This document shows positions 50,466-58,167 of a DNA stretch of 64,000 nt, piece by piece. Both the position numbers and the translations under genes were made by a program. The stretch is from DASZUK01 sp035547695. Its GTDB lineage: Bacteria; Actinomycetota; Acidimicrobiia; Acidimicrobiales; RAAP-2. Where the stretch lies: contig DASZUK010000056.1 in the NCBI GenBank assembly GCA_035547695.1, forward strand, positions 30,313 through 94,312. Reading direction: 5' to 3'. Every line of letters begins with the position of its first letter. The stretch's first letter is position 1. The notes beneath the pieces were generated by a model, which was not told where the DNA came from, did no database searches, and worked only from the letters and a program-made list of their open reading frames with translations.

Positions 50466-51494
50466 TTACCGGAGACCGCCGCTGCGGCCCCCATCCGCCG
50501 CGGGCGGCTCCACCCGGAGGCGCCGGGCGGTGCGGGCCACCCGGCGGCCGCCGGTGAGCTCGGTCGCCACCGCCCGGCCGGACGCCACGGCGAGCACCCG
50601 GTCCACCTCGGCCGACGACGGCGGGTACCCGGTGTGGCCGGACCGCAGCCAGCGGCGGACGGCCCGGCGGGCCAGCGCCGGCGGCACGGCGGCCAGCCGG
50701 TCGGCGTCGGTGGGGTCCGGGACGGCCTCCGCGGCCAGGCCGTCCAGCAGCGACGAGTCGTCCCGGGCCAGGTCGGACTGCCGGGCCAGCAGGGGCACCG
50801 GGTCCCGACCGGCCAGGTCGGCCAGCAGCGGCAGCAGGTGGTGGCGGACCCGGTTCCGGAGGTGCCGGTCGTCGTCGTTGGACGGGTCGGCCAGGGGGTG
50901 GAGGCCGGCGGCGGCGCAGACGGCGGCGGTGTCGGCCCGGCGGATGCCGAGCAGCGGATGCCGGGGACCGGGGGCCATGGCGGCCACCCCGTCGGTCCCG
51001 GCCCCACGGAGCAGGTTGATCAGCACCGTCTCGGCCTGGTCGTCCATGGTGTGACCGGTGGCGACGTCGTCGGGGAGCACCGAGAACCGGGCCGCCCGGG
51101 CCCGGGCCTCCAGGTTCGGGCCGTCGGCGACCACCACCCGCTCGGCCCGGAACCGCGCCCCGAACCGTTCGGCGGCGGCGGCCACCACGTCGGCCTCGCC
51201 CGCCGATCCGGGCCGCAGCCCGTGGTCGACGTGCACCGCGGTCACCTCGCAGCCGGCCGCAGTGGCCAGGACCAGCAGTGCCAGGGAGTCGGGGCCACCG
51301 GACACGGCACAACAGAGCGGCCGGCCGGGGGGAGGGAAGGCACACCGGGGCAGCAGGTCGGCGGCCAGCGGCGGGGCCGGGACCGGCGGCGGGAGCGCGG
51401 CCGGTGGCTGGGCCTCCGGCGGCAAGGCCTCCGGCGGCGATGCGGCCGGCGGCTGGAGTGCGGCCGGCGGCTGGGCGGCGGCCTGGGTGGTCAC
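50466..51494 (-). CDS. tilS: tRNA(Ile)-lysidine synthase
   Basis: 342 residues from GTG 51494, overlapping the metallopeptidase stop (GTGA). The first roughly 55 residues are a Pro/Ala repeat (QPPAALQPPAASPPEALPPE) outside the fold. The PP-loop is CCAVSGGPDSLALL, followed by VHVDHGLRPGSAGEAD, VATGHTMDDQAETVLINLLRG and PLLGIRRADT. It modifies C34 of tRNA-Ile(CAU) to lysidine so that AUA is read. Shorter C-terminal region than in E. coli, as usual for actinobacteria. Confidence 0.93.
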   Translation of the reverse strand: MTTQAAAQPPAALQPPAASPPEALPPEAQPPAALPPPVPAPPLAADLLPRCAFPPPGRPLCCAVSGGPDSLALLVLATAAGCEVTAVHVDHGLRPGSAGEADVVAAAAERFGARFRAERVVVADGPNLEARARAARFSVLPDDVATGHTMDDQAETVLINLLRGAGTDGVAAMAPGPRHPLLGIRRADTAAVCAAAGLHPLADPSNDDDRHLRNRVRHHLLPLLADLAGRDPVPLLARQSDLARDDSSLLDGLAAEAVPDPTDADRLAAVPPALARRAVRRWLRSGHTGYPPSSAEVDRVLAVASGRAVATELTGGRRVARTARRLRVEPPAADGGRSGGLR

Positions 51495-52621
51495 CCGGCC
51501 ACGGCCGGCGTGGCCGGGACGGCCCGCACCCGGTCCACCCACCGTCCCGGTTCCCTGATCTCGGCGAGGGAGGGCAGCCACTCCGGACCGCCCCAGACCC
51601 GGTTGAACAGGTCGGCGCCGCCGGCTTCCTCGACGGCGTTGACGAAGGCCTCGCCCTCGGCGTACTGCCGCAGCTTGGCCTCCAGCCCGAGCACCTGCTG
51701 CAGCAGCTTGGCGGGGCCGCGGACCTGCTGCCGGCGTTCCCGGAGCACCCGGCTGAACCGTTCGGCGCCGGGCACCGCGGCCGCCCCGGCGCGGTCCATG
51801 GTGACGTCGCCGTGGCCTTCCAGCAGGCTCATCAGGGCCTGGATGCGGCGGAGGGCGTCGAGCTGCTCGGGGGTGGCGACGAGGCCCATGACGCCGGCGT
51901 CGCCCAACGGGCTGTGCCCCGACCGCACCTCGCCGGCGGCCCGGCGGACGGCCTCGACGAGTTGGCGGGGGTCCGAGCCGAGGGGCTCCAGGCCCTGGTC
52001 GACGAGGGAGAGGAAATGGTCCCGCAGCCAGGGCACCGCGGTGAACTGGGCCCGGTGGGTGACCTCGTGGAGGGCCAGCCACAGGCGGAACTGGTCGGGA
52101 GGGAAGCCGTACCGCTGTTCGAGGTCGACCACGTTGGGGCCGACGTAGTAGACGATGTCCTGGTCCCCGACCAGGTCGTCGGCGACCAGCAGGTCGTACT
52201 GCCCGAGGACCCGGGACGACATCCAGGCCAGCACCAGGCCCAACTGGGCCCCGCTGAGGGACCGGCCGGCGCCGGCCAGGGCACCGGGCAGGCGGAACGG
52301 CAGCCCGGCCAGCGGGCCGGCAGCCCGGCGGGCTTCCAGCTTCTGCAGCGTGGGCCCCAGGAGCCGCTGGATCGAGGCCACGTTGGCCCGGACCCAGGCC
52401 GGTCGGTCGACCACCGCGGCCCGGGCCGGCGACGGCGGGTGCAGGCCGGTGGCCTCGGCCACGAGGGCCTCCGCCTGGGCGGTCAGGGTGGTGAAGTCGG
52501 CCTCGAGGGGCCCGGACCGGTAGCCGGCCGGCGGCGGTCGCCGGGCCAGGGCCCAGCCGGCCACCCGCTCGGCCAGGGCCCAGTCGACCAGCCCCGTCGC
52601 CATCGGACCCTCGGGCGCCAT
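51491..52621 (-). CDS. Zinc-dependent metallopeptidase, COG5282 / F420-associated family
   Basis: 376 residues from ATG 52621 (an ATG six codons later has an equally good GAGGG site). The zinc motif HExxH is in RLWLALHEVTHRAQF, with a further Glu/His in SLLEGHGDVTMD, the gluzincin-like arrangement of DUF2342. Actinobacterial members sit next to tilS-hpt, as here (Mtb Rv3626c); some are annotated as coenzyme F420 biosynthesis-associated, but a biochemical role is not established. No signal peptide. It is transcribed after rsrA (5 nt gap). Confidence 0.85.
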   Translation of the reverse strand: MAPEGPMATGLVDWALAERVAGWALARRPPPAGYRSGPLEADFTTLTAQAEALVAEATGLHPPSPARAAVVDRPAWVRANVASIQRLLGPTLQKLEARRAAGPLAGLPFRLPGALAGAGRSLSGAQLGLVLAWMSSRVLGQYDLLVADDLVGDQDIVYYVGPNVVDLEQRYGFPPDQFRLWLALHEVTHRAQFTAVPWLRDHFLSLVDQGLEPLGSDPRQLVEAVRRAAGEVRSGHSPLGDAGVMGLVATPEQLDALRRIQALMSLLEGHGDVTMDRAGAAAVPGAERFSRVLRERRQQVRGPAKLLQQVLGLEAKLRQYAEGEAFVNAVEEAGGADLFNRVWGGPEWLPSLAEIREPGRWVDRVRAVPATPAVAG

Positions 52622-52626
52622 CGGCC

Positions 52627-52926
52627 TCAGGCGCCCTCGTCGGTCGTGTGGCGGCGGGACTCCTCGTGGATGGCCTCGGCGATGCGGGCCAGGAGGTGGT
52701 CGGGGACCCGGTCCCTGCAGCGGTTGGCGATGACCACCCGGAGCTCGGCCTCGAAGCCGGCGGCGTCGGCGCAGGGGCCGCAGCGGTCCAGGTGCACGGT
52801 GATCTCGGCCCGGCGCTCCTCGGTGAGCTCGCCGTCCAGGTAGTGGTAGAGCTGGTGGATGGCCTCGTCGCAGTCCATCTCCCCGCACAGGTCCCCCGCC
52901 CCTGGTGTTACCCCCTCGGCTCCCAC
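52627..52926 (-). CDS. rsrA: Zinc-containing anti-sigma factor, RsrA/RshA type
   Basis: 99 residues from GTG 52926, chosen for AGGAGG 7 nt upstream; ATG 52878 and GTG 52959 are in frame. ZAS signature H45-x3-C49-x2-C52 (HLDRCGPC) with partner C19 in CGEMDCDEAIHQ matches Streptomyces RsrA, in which these residues bind zinc and form a disulfide on oxidation, freeing the sigma factor. It follows sigR by 29 nt. Expected role: thiol-redox switch for SigR; mycothiol and thioredoxin would reset it (family knowledge). Confidence 0.9.
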   Translation of the reverse strand: MGAEGVTPGAGDLCGEMDCDEAIHQLYHYLDGELTEERRAEITVHLDRCGPCADAAGFEAELRVVIANRCRDRVPDHLLARIAEAIHEESRRHTTDEGA

Positions 52927-52955
52927 GGAACGGCCTCCTGTCAATGCGTCGGCGG

Positions 52956-53540
52956 TCACTCGGCCGGCCCGGCGGTCGTTCCCACCAGGCCCCGTGCCGC
53001 TGCGAATTCGTGCAACGCCTTCTGGAGGGCCCTTCTTCCACGGTGGATCCGGCTCATCACGGTGCCGATGGGCACGTCGGTGATCTCGGCGATCTCCTTG
53101 TAGGAGAACCCCTCGACGTCGGCCAGGAGGACGGCGATCCGGAAGGCGTCCGGCAGGGACTCGATGGCCGCCTTGACCTCGTCGTCGGTGAAGCTGTCGA
53201 GGGCCTCGTCCTCGGCGCTGCGGCCCCGGGCCCCGTTGCCGTCGGCGGCGCTCAGCCGGTGGTACAGGTAGAGGTCCTCGACGTCCTCCACGTCGGAGAT
53301 CTCCGGCCGGCGCTTGGCGGCGCGGTAGCTGTTGATGTAGGTGTTGGTCAGGATCCGGTACAGCCAGGCCTTCAGGTTGGTGCCCTCGGTGAAGCTGCCG
53401 AAGGCCCGGTAGGCCTTCAGGTAGGTCTCCTGGACCAGGTCCTCGGCGTCCGACGGGTTCCGGGTCATGCGGAGCGCGGCGCTGTACAGCGCCGGCATGT
53501 ACTCCATGGTGAGGTCGGTGAAGTGGGCCCGGTCGGCCAT
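52956..53540 (-). CDS. sigR: ECF RNA polymerase sigma factor SigR/SigH
   Basis: 194 residues. Region 2 (about 12-82): YSAALRMTRNPSDAEDLVQE and YKAYRAFGSFTEGTN-like segment with LKAWLYRILTNTYINSYR; region 4 (about 125-180): LPDAFRIAVLLADVEGFSYK, EIADVPIGTVMSRIHRGR-like HTH. The linker has an acidic stretch (EISDVEDVEDLYLYHRLS) typical of SigR. Controls the disulfide-stress regulon. TAGGGT lies 6 nt before the ATG. No good GGAAT-N18-GTT autoregulatory promoter was found just upstream. Confidence 0.92.
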   Translation of the reverse strand: MADRAHFTDLTMEYMPALYSAALRMTRNPSDAEDLVQETYLKAYRAFGSFTEGTNLKAWLYRILTNTYINSYRAAKRRPEISDVEDVEDLYLYHRLSAADGNGARGRSAEDEALDSFTDDEVKAAIESLPDAFRIAVLLADVEGFSYKEIAEITDVPIGTVMSRIHRGRRALQKALHEFAAARGLVGTTAGPAE

Positions 53541-53546
53541 GCACAG

Positions 53547-53552
53547 ACCCTA
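53547..53552 (-). promoter_or_regulatory. -10 box for leaderless sigR transcript
   Basis: TAGGGT on the minus strand, 6 nt before the sigR ATG. It does not resemble a SigR-type GTT -10, so this is probably the housekeeping promoter. Confidence 0.45.
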
Positions 53553-53604
53553 TCCATCCCGGGCTCCCCTGACGCCCCACCCCGCCGGGATCGAGGTGCC
53601 GGGA

Positions 53605-53628
53605 GGAACTGGAACCTGTTGCAATTCC
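53605..53628. promoter_or_regulatory. Imperfect palindrome between sigR and the P450 gene
   Basis: GGAACTGGAACC and TGTTGCAATTCC are inverted with 9 of 12 positions matching. It lies 26 bp before the P450 ATG and 65 bp from the sigR start, so it could be an operator for either gene. Confidence 0.4.
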
Positions 53629-53653
53629 TGCCCGGTCATGGTCGAATCGCTCC

Positions 53654-54904
53654 ATGACCCCGGCCGCCGCACCCCCTGAGCCCGCCCAGCCCGCGCCGCC
53701 GCCGGAGCTGGGCATCGACCTGATGAGCGGGGCGTTCTTCGCCCACGACCCGTACCCGGCGTACGCCTGGATGCGGCGGCACGCGCCGGTGTTCTACGAC
53801 GAGGCCAACGACCTGTGGGCCCTGGCCGGCTACCGGGACGTGAAGGCGGCGTCGACCGACCCGGCCACCTTCTCCAACGCCGGCGGCATCCGGCCCAAGT
53901 TCCCGCCGCTGCCCATGATGATCGACTTCGACGCCCCCGAGCACGTCCGGCGGCGACGGCTGGTCAGCGCCGGGTTCACCCCGCGCCGGGTCCGGGAGAT
54001 GGAGGACCACATCCGGTCGATCTGCGACGCGGTCATCGACCGGGTGTGCCGGCAGGGGTCGTGCGACTTCGTCCGGGACATCGCCGCCCCGCTGCCGCTG
54101 GCGGTGATCGGGGACATGCTGGGGGTGGCCGACGCCGACCGGGACGACCTGCTGCGGTGGTCCGAGGACATGCTGCGCTCCCAGGGGATGACGTCCGAGG
54201 AGGCCATCGCCGGGGCGGCGGAGGCGTTCGTGGAGTACACCGCCTACATGGACCCGGTGCTGGCGTCGCGGCTGGACACCGGGCAGGACGACGACCTGGT
54301 GGGGGTGCTGGTCCACGCCGAGGTCGACGGGGACCGGCTGGACCACGACTCCCTGATCCACGAGACCCTGCTCATCCTGGTCGGGGGGGACGAGACCACC
54401 CGGCACGTCATCACCGGCGGCATGCTGGCCCTGCAGGAGCACCCCGAGCAGTTGGACCTGCTCCGCCGGGACCCGTCGGCCATCCCGTTGGCCGTGGAAG
54501 AGATGCTGCGGTGGGTGACCCCGATCAAGAACATGGCCCGGACGGTGACCCACGACGTGGAGGTCGGGGGCCGGCGGCTGCACGAGGGGGACGAGGTGCT
54601 GCTGCTGTACCCGTCGGCCAACCGGGACGAGGAGGTGTTCGACCGGGCCGACGCCTTCGACGTCACCCGCAGCCCCAACCCCCACGTGGCGTTCGGGTTC
54701 GGGGCCCACTTCTGCCTGGGCAACCAACTGGCCCGGCTGGAGCTCCGGGTCATGTTCGAGCAGTTGCTGGCCCGGCTGCCGGACCTGGCCCTGGCCGAGC
54801 CGGGGCCGTTCCCGCAGCGGGAGGCCAACTTCATCAGCGGCATCGAGGCCATGCCGGTCACCTTCACCCCGGCCGCGCCCCACGCGGCGGCCTCGTCGTC
54901 GTGA
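53654..54904 (+). CDS. Cytochrome P450, CYP142/CYP125-like
   Basis: 416 residues. I-helix with LILVGGDETTRHVITGGM (the acidic-Thr pair for O2 activation), ExxR in AVEEMLRWVTPIKNMAR, and heme-Cys loop FGFGAHFCLGNQLARLE. The stretch GGDETTRH, then EEMLRW plus a P-K-N-M continuation, then HxAFGFGxHFCLGNQLARLE is the pattern of CYP142, which oxidises the C26 of cholesterol or cholestenone. Sterol oxidation is therefore the leading guess, not proven. The SDR gene starts in its stop codon, forming a two-gene unit. Confidence 0.88.
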   Translation: MTPAAAPPEPAQPAPPPELGIDLMSGAFFAHDPYPAYAWMRRHAPVFYDEANDLWALAGYRDVKAASTDPATFSNAGGIRPKFPPLPMMIDFDAPEHVRRRRLVSAGFTPRRVREMEDHIRSICDAVIDRVCRQGSCDFVRDIAAPLPLAVIGDMLGVADADRDDLLRWSEDMLRSQGMTSEEAIAGAAEAFVEYTAYMDPVLASRLDTGQDDDLVGVLVHAEVDGDRLDHDSLIHETLLILVGGDETTRHVITGGMLALQEHPEQLDLLRRDPSAIPLAVEEMLRWVTPIKNMARTVTHDVEVGGRRLHEGDEVLLLYPSANRDEEVFDRADAFDVTRSPNPHVAFGFGAHFCLGNQLARLELRVMFEQLLARLPDLALAEPGPFPQREANFISGIEAMPVTFTPAAPHAAASSS

Positions 54905-55758
54905 GCGCGGCCGTCGTGAACGCCACGGCGACGAACGGCGGCCTGGACGGACTGAGCGCCCTGGTCACCGGCGGCGGCAGCGGCATCGGGCTGGCCACGG
55001 CCATCCGGTTCGCCCTCGACGGCGCCCGGGTGACCATCTGCGGGCGCACCGAGCAGAAGCTGGCCGCCGCAGTGGCCGCCATCGACGCCGCGGTGGCCGG
55101 CGCCGCGGTGGCCGACGGAACCGGGGCTGCCCCGGCGGCCCGGTACGTGGTGGCCGACGTCACCGTGGAGCCGCAGATGGAGGCCGCCGTGGCCGTGGCG
55201 GCGGAGCCCACCGGCCGGCTGGACATCCTGTTCGCCTGCGCCGGCGGCGCCCACCACATGGGGCCGCTCCTCGACGCCCCGGCCGACGCCGTACGGGCCA
55301 CGGTGGACCTGAACCTGATCGGGTCGTTCCTGGCCCTGAAGCACGCCGGGGCGGTCATGCGCCGGAACGGGGGCGGGTCGGTGGTGCTCATGTCGTCGGG
55401 GGCCGGGCACTTCCCCCACCGGTGGCTGTGGGCGTACGGCATGGCCAAGGCCGGCATCCAGGCCCTGTGCGACTACGCCGCCGAGGAGCTCGGGGAGGCG
55501 GGCATCCGGGTGAACGTGGTGCAGCCCGGCATCGTGGACGACGAGCTGATGGCGATGATCACCGCCGGGGGGCCGCTCCTCGACGACTACCTGGCCCAGA
55601 TGCCGGTGTCCCGGCTGGGCACCGTGGAGGACGTCGCCGGAGCCGTCCGGTTCCTGGCCGGCCCGGAGTCGGGCTGGATCACCGGCGAGCACCTCACCGT
55701 GGACGGCGGCCACCACCTGCGCCGCGGTGCCGACTACTCCCTGTTGTTCGGCGGCTGA
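54901..55758 (+). CDS. Short-chain dehydrogenase/reductase
   Basis: 285 residues from GTG 54901, overlapping the P450 stop (GTGA). NAD(P)-binding TGGGSGIGLA, the NNAG-equivalent ACAGG, catalytic Ser in VLMSSGAGH, YxxxK in YGMAKAG and a C-terminal DGGHHLR. Classical SDR with all four catalytic positions. It probably oxidises the alcohol made by the P450 or a related steroid/lipid substrate (inference from coupling). The gene end is repeated 28 bp downstream. Confidence 0.9.
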   Translation: MSAAVVNATATNGGLDGLSALVTGGGSGIGLATAIRFALDGARVTICGRTEQKLAAAVAAIDAAVAGAAVADGTGAAPAARYVVADVTVEPQMEAAVAVAAEPTGRLDILFACAGGAHHMGPLLDAPADAVRATVDLNLIGSFLALKHAGAVMRRNGGGSVVLMSSGAGHFPHRWLWAYGMAKAGIQALCDYAAEELGEAGIRVNVVQPGIVDDELMAMITAGGPLLDDYLAQMPVSRLGTVEDVAGAVRFLAGPESGWITGEHLTVDGGHHLRRGADYSLLFGG

Positions 55759-55787
55759 CCCCCCTCATCCGTCGTTCGGCGGCTGAC
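55746..55787. repeat. Stop-codon-spanning 28-bp repeat at the SDR 3' end
   Basis: GTTCGGCGGCTGAC at 55746-55759 ends the SDR gene with TGA; the same 14 bases recur at 55774-55787. Both are followed by a C run and CTC (CCCCCTCATCC and GCCCCCCTCTTCC). Confidence 0.92.
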
Positions 55788-55796
55788 GCCCCCCTC

Positions 55797-55827
55797 TTCC
55801 CAATATCTGACTAATCTGGTAAGACAT
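55797..55827 (+). promoter_or_regulatory. AT-rich promoter/operator upstream of the cysteine dioxygenase-like gene
   Basis: A -35-like TTCCCA (55797-55802), 17 bp and TAAGAC (55820-55825) lie in a rare AT-rich patch. Bases 55803-55827 (from ATATCTGACTAATCTGG to GACAT) agree at 19 of 25 positions, by my count, with the IscR type 1 consensus of the Rrf2 family. Binding by such a regulator is conjecture. Confidence 0.4.
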
Positions 55828-55896
55828 AGAGGGGTTCGGGATATCAGGCCGGCATCGGGCCGGGGACGGGTCACCGGACCGAAGGGAGAAGGAGCA

Positions 55897-56499
55897 GTGA
55901 CCACCGCCGGAGACCCCGTGATCCGCCTGGCCACCGGCCGGGCCCTCACCGTCGCCGGCCTGGCCACAACGGCTTCCCGGCGCCGGGACGCCGTCCGGCG
56001 GCCTTCTGGCCCGGCGGTGCCCCCCGGGGACTGGCCGGGGTTGAGCCCGATCGCCCTGCTGGACCTGGCCCGGGGGATGGCCGGCCAGGTCCCCCGCTGG
56101 GCGGACGGCCACACCGAACCGCTGGTGGAGCGCCGCTACGAACTGCTGGAGCTGACCAACGACGTGGAGGTGTGGGTCATCCACTGGCCGACCGGGGGCC
56201 ACCTGCAGGTGCACGACCACGGCGGGTCGGCCGGCGCCTTCTGGGTGGTGGACGGAGCCCTGGAGGAGCGGTACGCGGCCGAGGACCGGTCGCTGCGGCG
56301 CCGGCACATCGGCACGGCCAACGGCGCCGCCTTCGGGCCCCGGTACGTCCACGACGTCCGCAACGACGGCGACCGGCCGGCCACCAGCGTGCACGCCTAC
56401 TCGCCGCCGATGCCCGGGATGACGTTCTACCGGAGCGGTCCGGGTGGGCTGGTGGCCGAACGGACCGAGTACCGCTCCGACCCGTCCTGGGCCCCCTGA
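55897..56499 (+). CDS. Cysteine dioxygenase-type cupin
   Basis: 200 residues from GTG 55897 with GGAGAAGGAG upstream. The cupin core has GHLQVHDHGGSAGAFWVV (H106 and H108) and RYVHDVRNDG (H152), a three-His iron site, plus HAYSPPMPGM near the end, all in the arrangement of bacterial cysteine dioxygenases. These oxidise cysteine (or 3-mercaptopropionate) to the sulfinate. The thiol substrate is not certain. A rhodanese-like gene follows after 28 nt, so a sulfur-handling unit is likely. Confidence 0.85.
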   Translation: MTTAGDPVIRLATGRALTVAGLATTASRRRDAVRRPSGPAVPPGDWPGLSPIALLDLARGMAGQVPRWADGHTEPLVERRYELLELTNDVEVWVIHWPTGGHLQVHDHGGSAGAFWVVDGALEERYAAEDRSLRRRHIGTANGAAFGPRYVHDVRNDGDRPATSVHAYSPPMPGMTFYRSGPGGLVAERTEYRSDPSWAP

Positions 56500-56527
56500 C
56501 CGGCCCGGCCCTGGTAGACCTCGGTCG

Positions 56528-56920
56528 GTGAGCGCCGTCGACGACCTGCTGGCCCGGGTGCGGCGGGGACTGCGCCGCGTCGGGCCGCACCGGGCGGCCG
56601 AGCTCCACCGGACCGGGGCACTCCTGGTCGACATCCGGCCGGCGGCCCAGCGGAGCCGGTACGGCGAGATCCCAGGCGCCCTGGTCATCGAGCGCAACGT
56701 GCTGGAGTGGCGGTTGGACCCGTCCAGCCCCGACCGGCATCCCGACGTCACCGACGACCCCGGACGGCCGGTGGTGGTGGTGTGCCAGGAGGGGTACGCC
56801 TCCAGCCTGGCGGCCGAGAGCCTGCAGTCGCTCGGCCTGGCCGGGGCGACCGACCTGGACGGCGGGTTCGCCGCCTGGGCGGCCGCCGGGCTGCCGGTCC
56901 AGCCCGGCCCTCTCGGCTAG
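56528..56920 (+). CDS. Single-domain rhodanese-like sulfurtransferase
   Basis: 130 residues from GTG 56528. One rhodanese domain: ALLVDIRPAAQRSRYGEIPG, catalytic C86 in VVVVCQEGYASSLAA and the C-terminal DLDGGFAAWAAAGLP. The cysteine is present, so persulfide transfer is possible. Follows the cysteine dioxygenase-like gene. TAGACC lies 7 nt before the start, so it may also have a leaderless transcript of its own. Its stop TAG shares the palindrome CTAG with the convergent transporter gene. Confidence 0.87.
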   Translation: MSAVDDLLARVRRGLRRVGPHRAAELHRTGALLVDIRPAAQRSRYGEIPGALVIERNVLEWRLDPSSPDRHPDVTDDPGRPVVVVCQEGYASSLAAESLQSLGLAGATDLDGGFAAWAAAGLPVQPGPLG

Positions 56921-57876
56921 AGCAGCCCCTGCTGCTGCAGCCAGGCCTTCGCCACTGTGGCCGGCTGCTCCTTCTTGGGCCCGGTGACCAGGATGTTGAG
57001 CTTGGAGATCTGGTCGGTGGTCAGCTTGGCCGACAGCTTGTTGAGGGCGGCGACCACCCCCTTGGTGGCCACCGACTTGCGGATGACCGGGATGATGTAT
57101 GTGGCGCCCTCCAGGTGCTTGTCGTCCTTGAGGGCGACGAAGTCGTTGGACACCACGTTGCCGTCGCTGGAGAACAGCTCGACCACCTGCACCTGGTTGT
57201 TCTTGAGGGCCGCCACGCTGAGTGGCCCGGCTTCGTCCAGGGACTTGAAGCCGGCGAAGTGCAGCCCGTAGGTCTTCTCGAGGCCGACCAGGCACCCGGC
57301 GTTGGTCGGGCACTCCGCGGGCCCGCCGAGGGTGAGCTTGGAGGCGACCGGCTTCAGGCTGGACAGGGTGGTGAGGTGGTACTTCTTCGCCGTCGCCTTG
57401 GTGACGGCGAACACGTTGGTGTCCAGCGCCGGGGCGGCGTTGAGGACGGTCACCCCGTACTGGGCCAGGTGGGACTTCAGGTACGGGATGGCGGTCTTCA
57501 GTTGCGTGGCGGCCGGCAGCGAGGCGTTGTTGCCGGCCAGGAAGTTGACGAGGGAGCCGGCGTAGTCCGGCTCCAGGTCGATCTGCCCCTGCTCGATGGC
57601 CGGGACCACGATCGATCGGGTGCCCAGCGACGGCTCCACCTTGACCGGGTAGCCGGCGTGCTGGAGGACGTCGCCGTACAGGTTGGCGACGATTGTCTGC
57701 TCCTCGAAGTTGGTCGACCCGATGACGATGGTCTGCTTGCCCGCGGCCGAGGCCAGCCCCGGCGCCACCAAGCCACCCACCAGGCCGCCGGCGGCCAGCG
57801 CCGCCGCGCCGGCGAACGCCAGCCGCCGGAACCCGTCCCCCCGGAACCCGTGCCGCCCGACCCTGACCGTTCCCAT
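56917..57876 (-). CDS. Glycine betaine/osmoprotectant ABC transporter substrate-binding protein
   Basis: 319 residues from ATG 57876, with GGAGGG 4 nt upstream. A signal peptide with FRRLAFAGAAALAAGG (twin-Arg-like) and probable cleavage after LASA; no lipobox Cys. The OpuAC/ProX fold follows: IVIGSTNFEEQTIVANLYGD, LEPDYAGSLVNFLAG, then NVFAVTKATAKKYHL and VELFSSDGNVVSNDFVALKD. Binds quaternary amines such as betaine, choline or carnitine. It is downstream of the two permeases but has its own strong promoter. It overlaps the rhodanese stop by 4 bp (CTAG). Confidence 0.9.
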   Translation of the reverse strand: MGTVRVGRHGFRGDGFRRLAFAGAAALAAGGLVGGLVAPGLASAAGKQTIVIGSTNFEEQTIVANLYGDVLQHAGYPVKVEPSLGTRSIVVPAIEQGQIDLEPDYAGSLVNFLAGNNASLPAATQLKTAIPYLKSHLAQYGVTVLNAAPALDTNVFAVTKATAKKYHLTTLSSLKPVASKLTLGGPAECPTNAGCLVGLEKTYGLHFAGFKSLDEAGPLSVAALKNNQVQVVELFSSDGNVVSNDFVALKDDKHLEGATYIIPVIRKSVATKGVVAALNKLSAKLTTDQISKLNILVTGPKKEQPATVAKAWLQQQGLL

Positions 57877-57939
57877 GCTTCCCTCCGTCCCGTTCACCGA
57901 GCCGAGCCCTTACCCCTCGCCGTTCGTCTTCAAACCGTA

Positions 57940-57968
57940 ATATTTACTATTTCGATCTGGATTGTCAA
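57940..57968 (-). promoter_or_regulatory. Strong promoter for the substrate-binding protein gene
   Basis: Minus strand: perfect -35 TTGACA (57963-57968) and -10 TAAATA/AAATAT (57940-57946), spacing 16-17 bp, in an AT-rich patch. Predicted leader about 57 nt. This allows the binding protein to be expressed above the permeases. Confidence 0.7.
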
Positions 57969-58003
57969 CCATTTGGGAGGCGGTCCTGCCGGACAGAGCC
58001 GGC

Positions 58004-58167
58004 GGTCAGCCCGCGGGGGCCAGTCGTCGGCTAGTGGTCGACCAGCCGGCGGCCACCCCGCGGCGGGCCAGTGGTCAGCCGGCGGCCAACCGGCGGCGGC
58101 CACCCAGCGGCCGGTCAGCCGGCGGTCGACCATCCGGCAGCCAACCAGCGGCGGCCAGTGGTCAGCC
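58004..58167. repeat. Degenerate stop-associated repeats downstream of the permease gene
   Basis: GGTCAGCC occurs at 58004, 58073, 58113 and 58160, the last including the permease TGA (58162-58164). Longer matches include GGCCAGTGGTCAGCCG at 58066-58081 and 58153-58168. The block is older-looking and less regular than the others in the window. Confidence 0.7.

Noticed and set aside
53541..53653. A SigR-type promoter (GGAAT-N18/19-GTT) for autoregulation of sigR.
   Set aside because: GGAAT occurs, but GTT follows at 14 bp, outside the accepted spacing.
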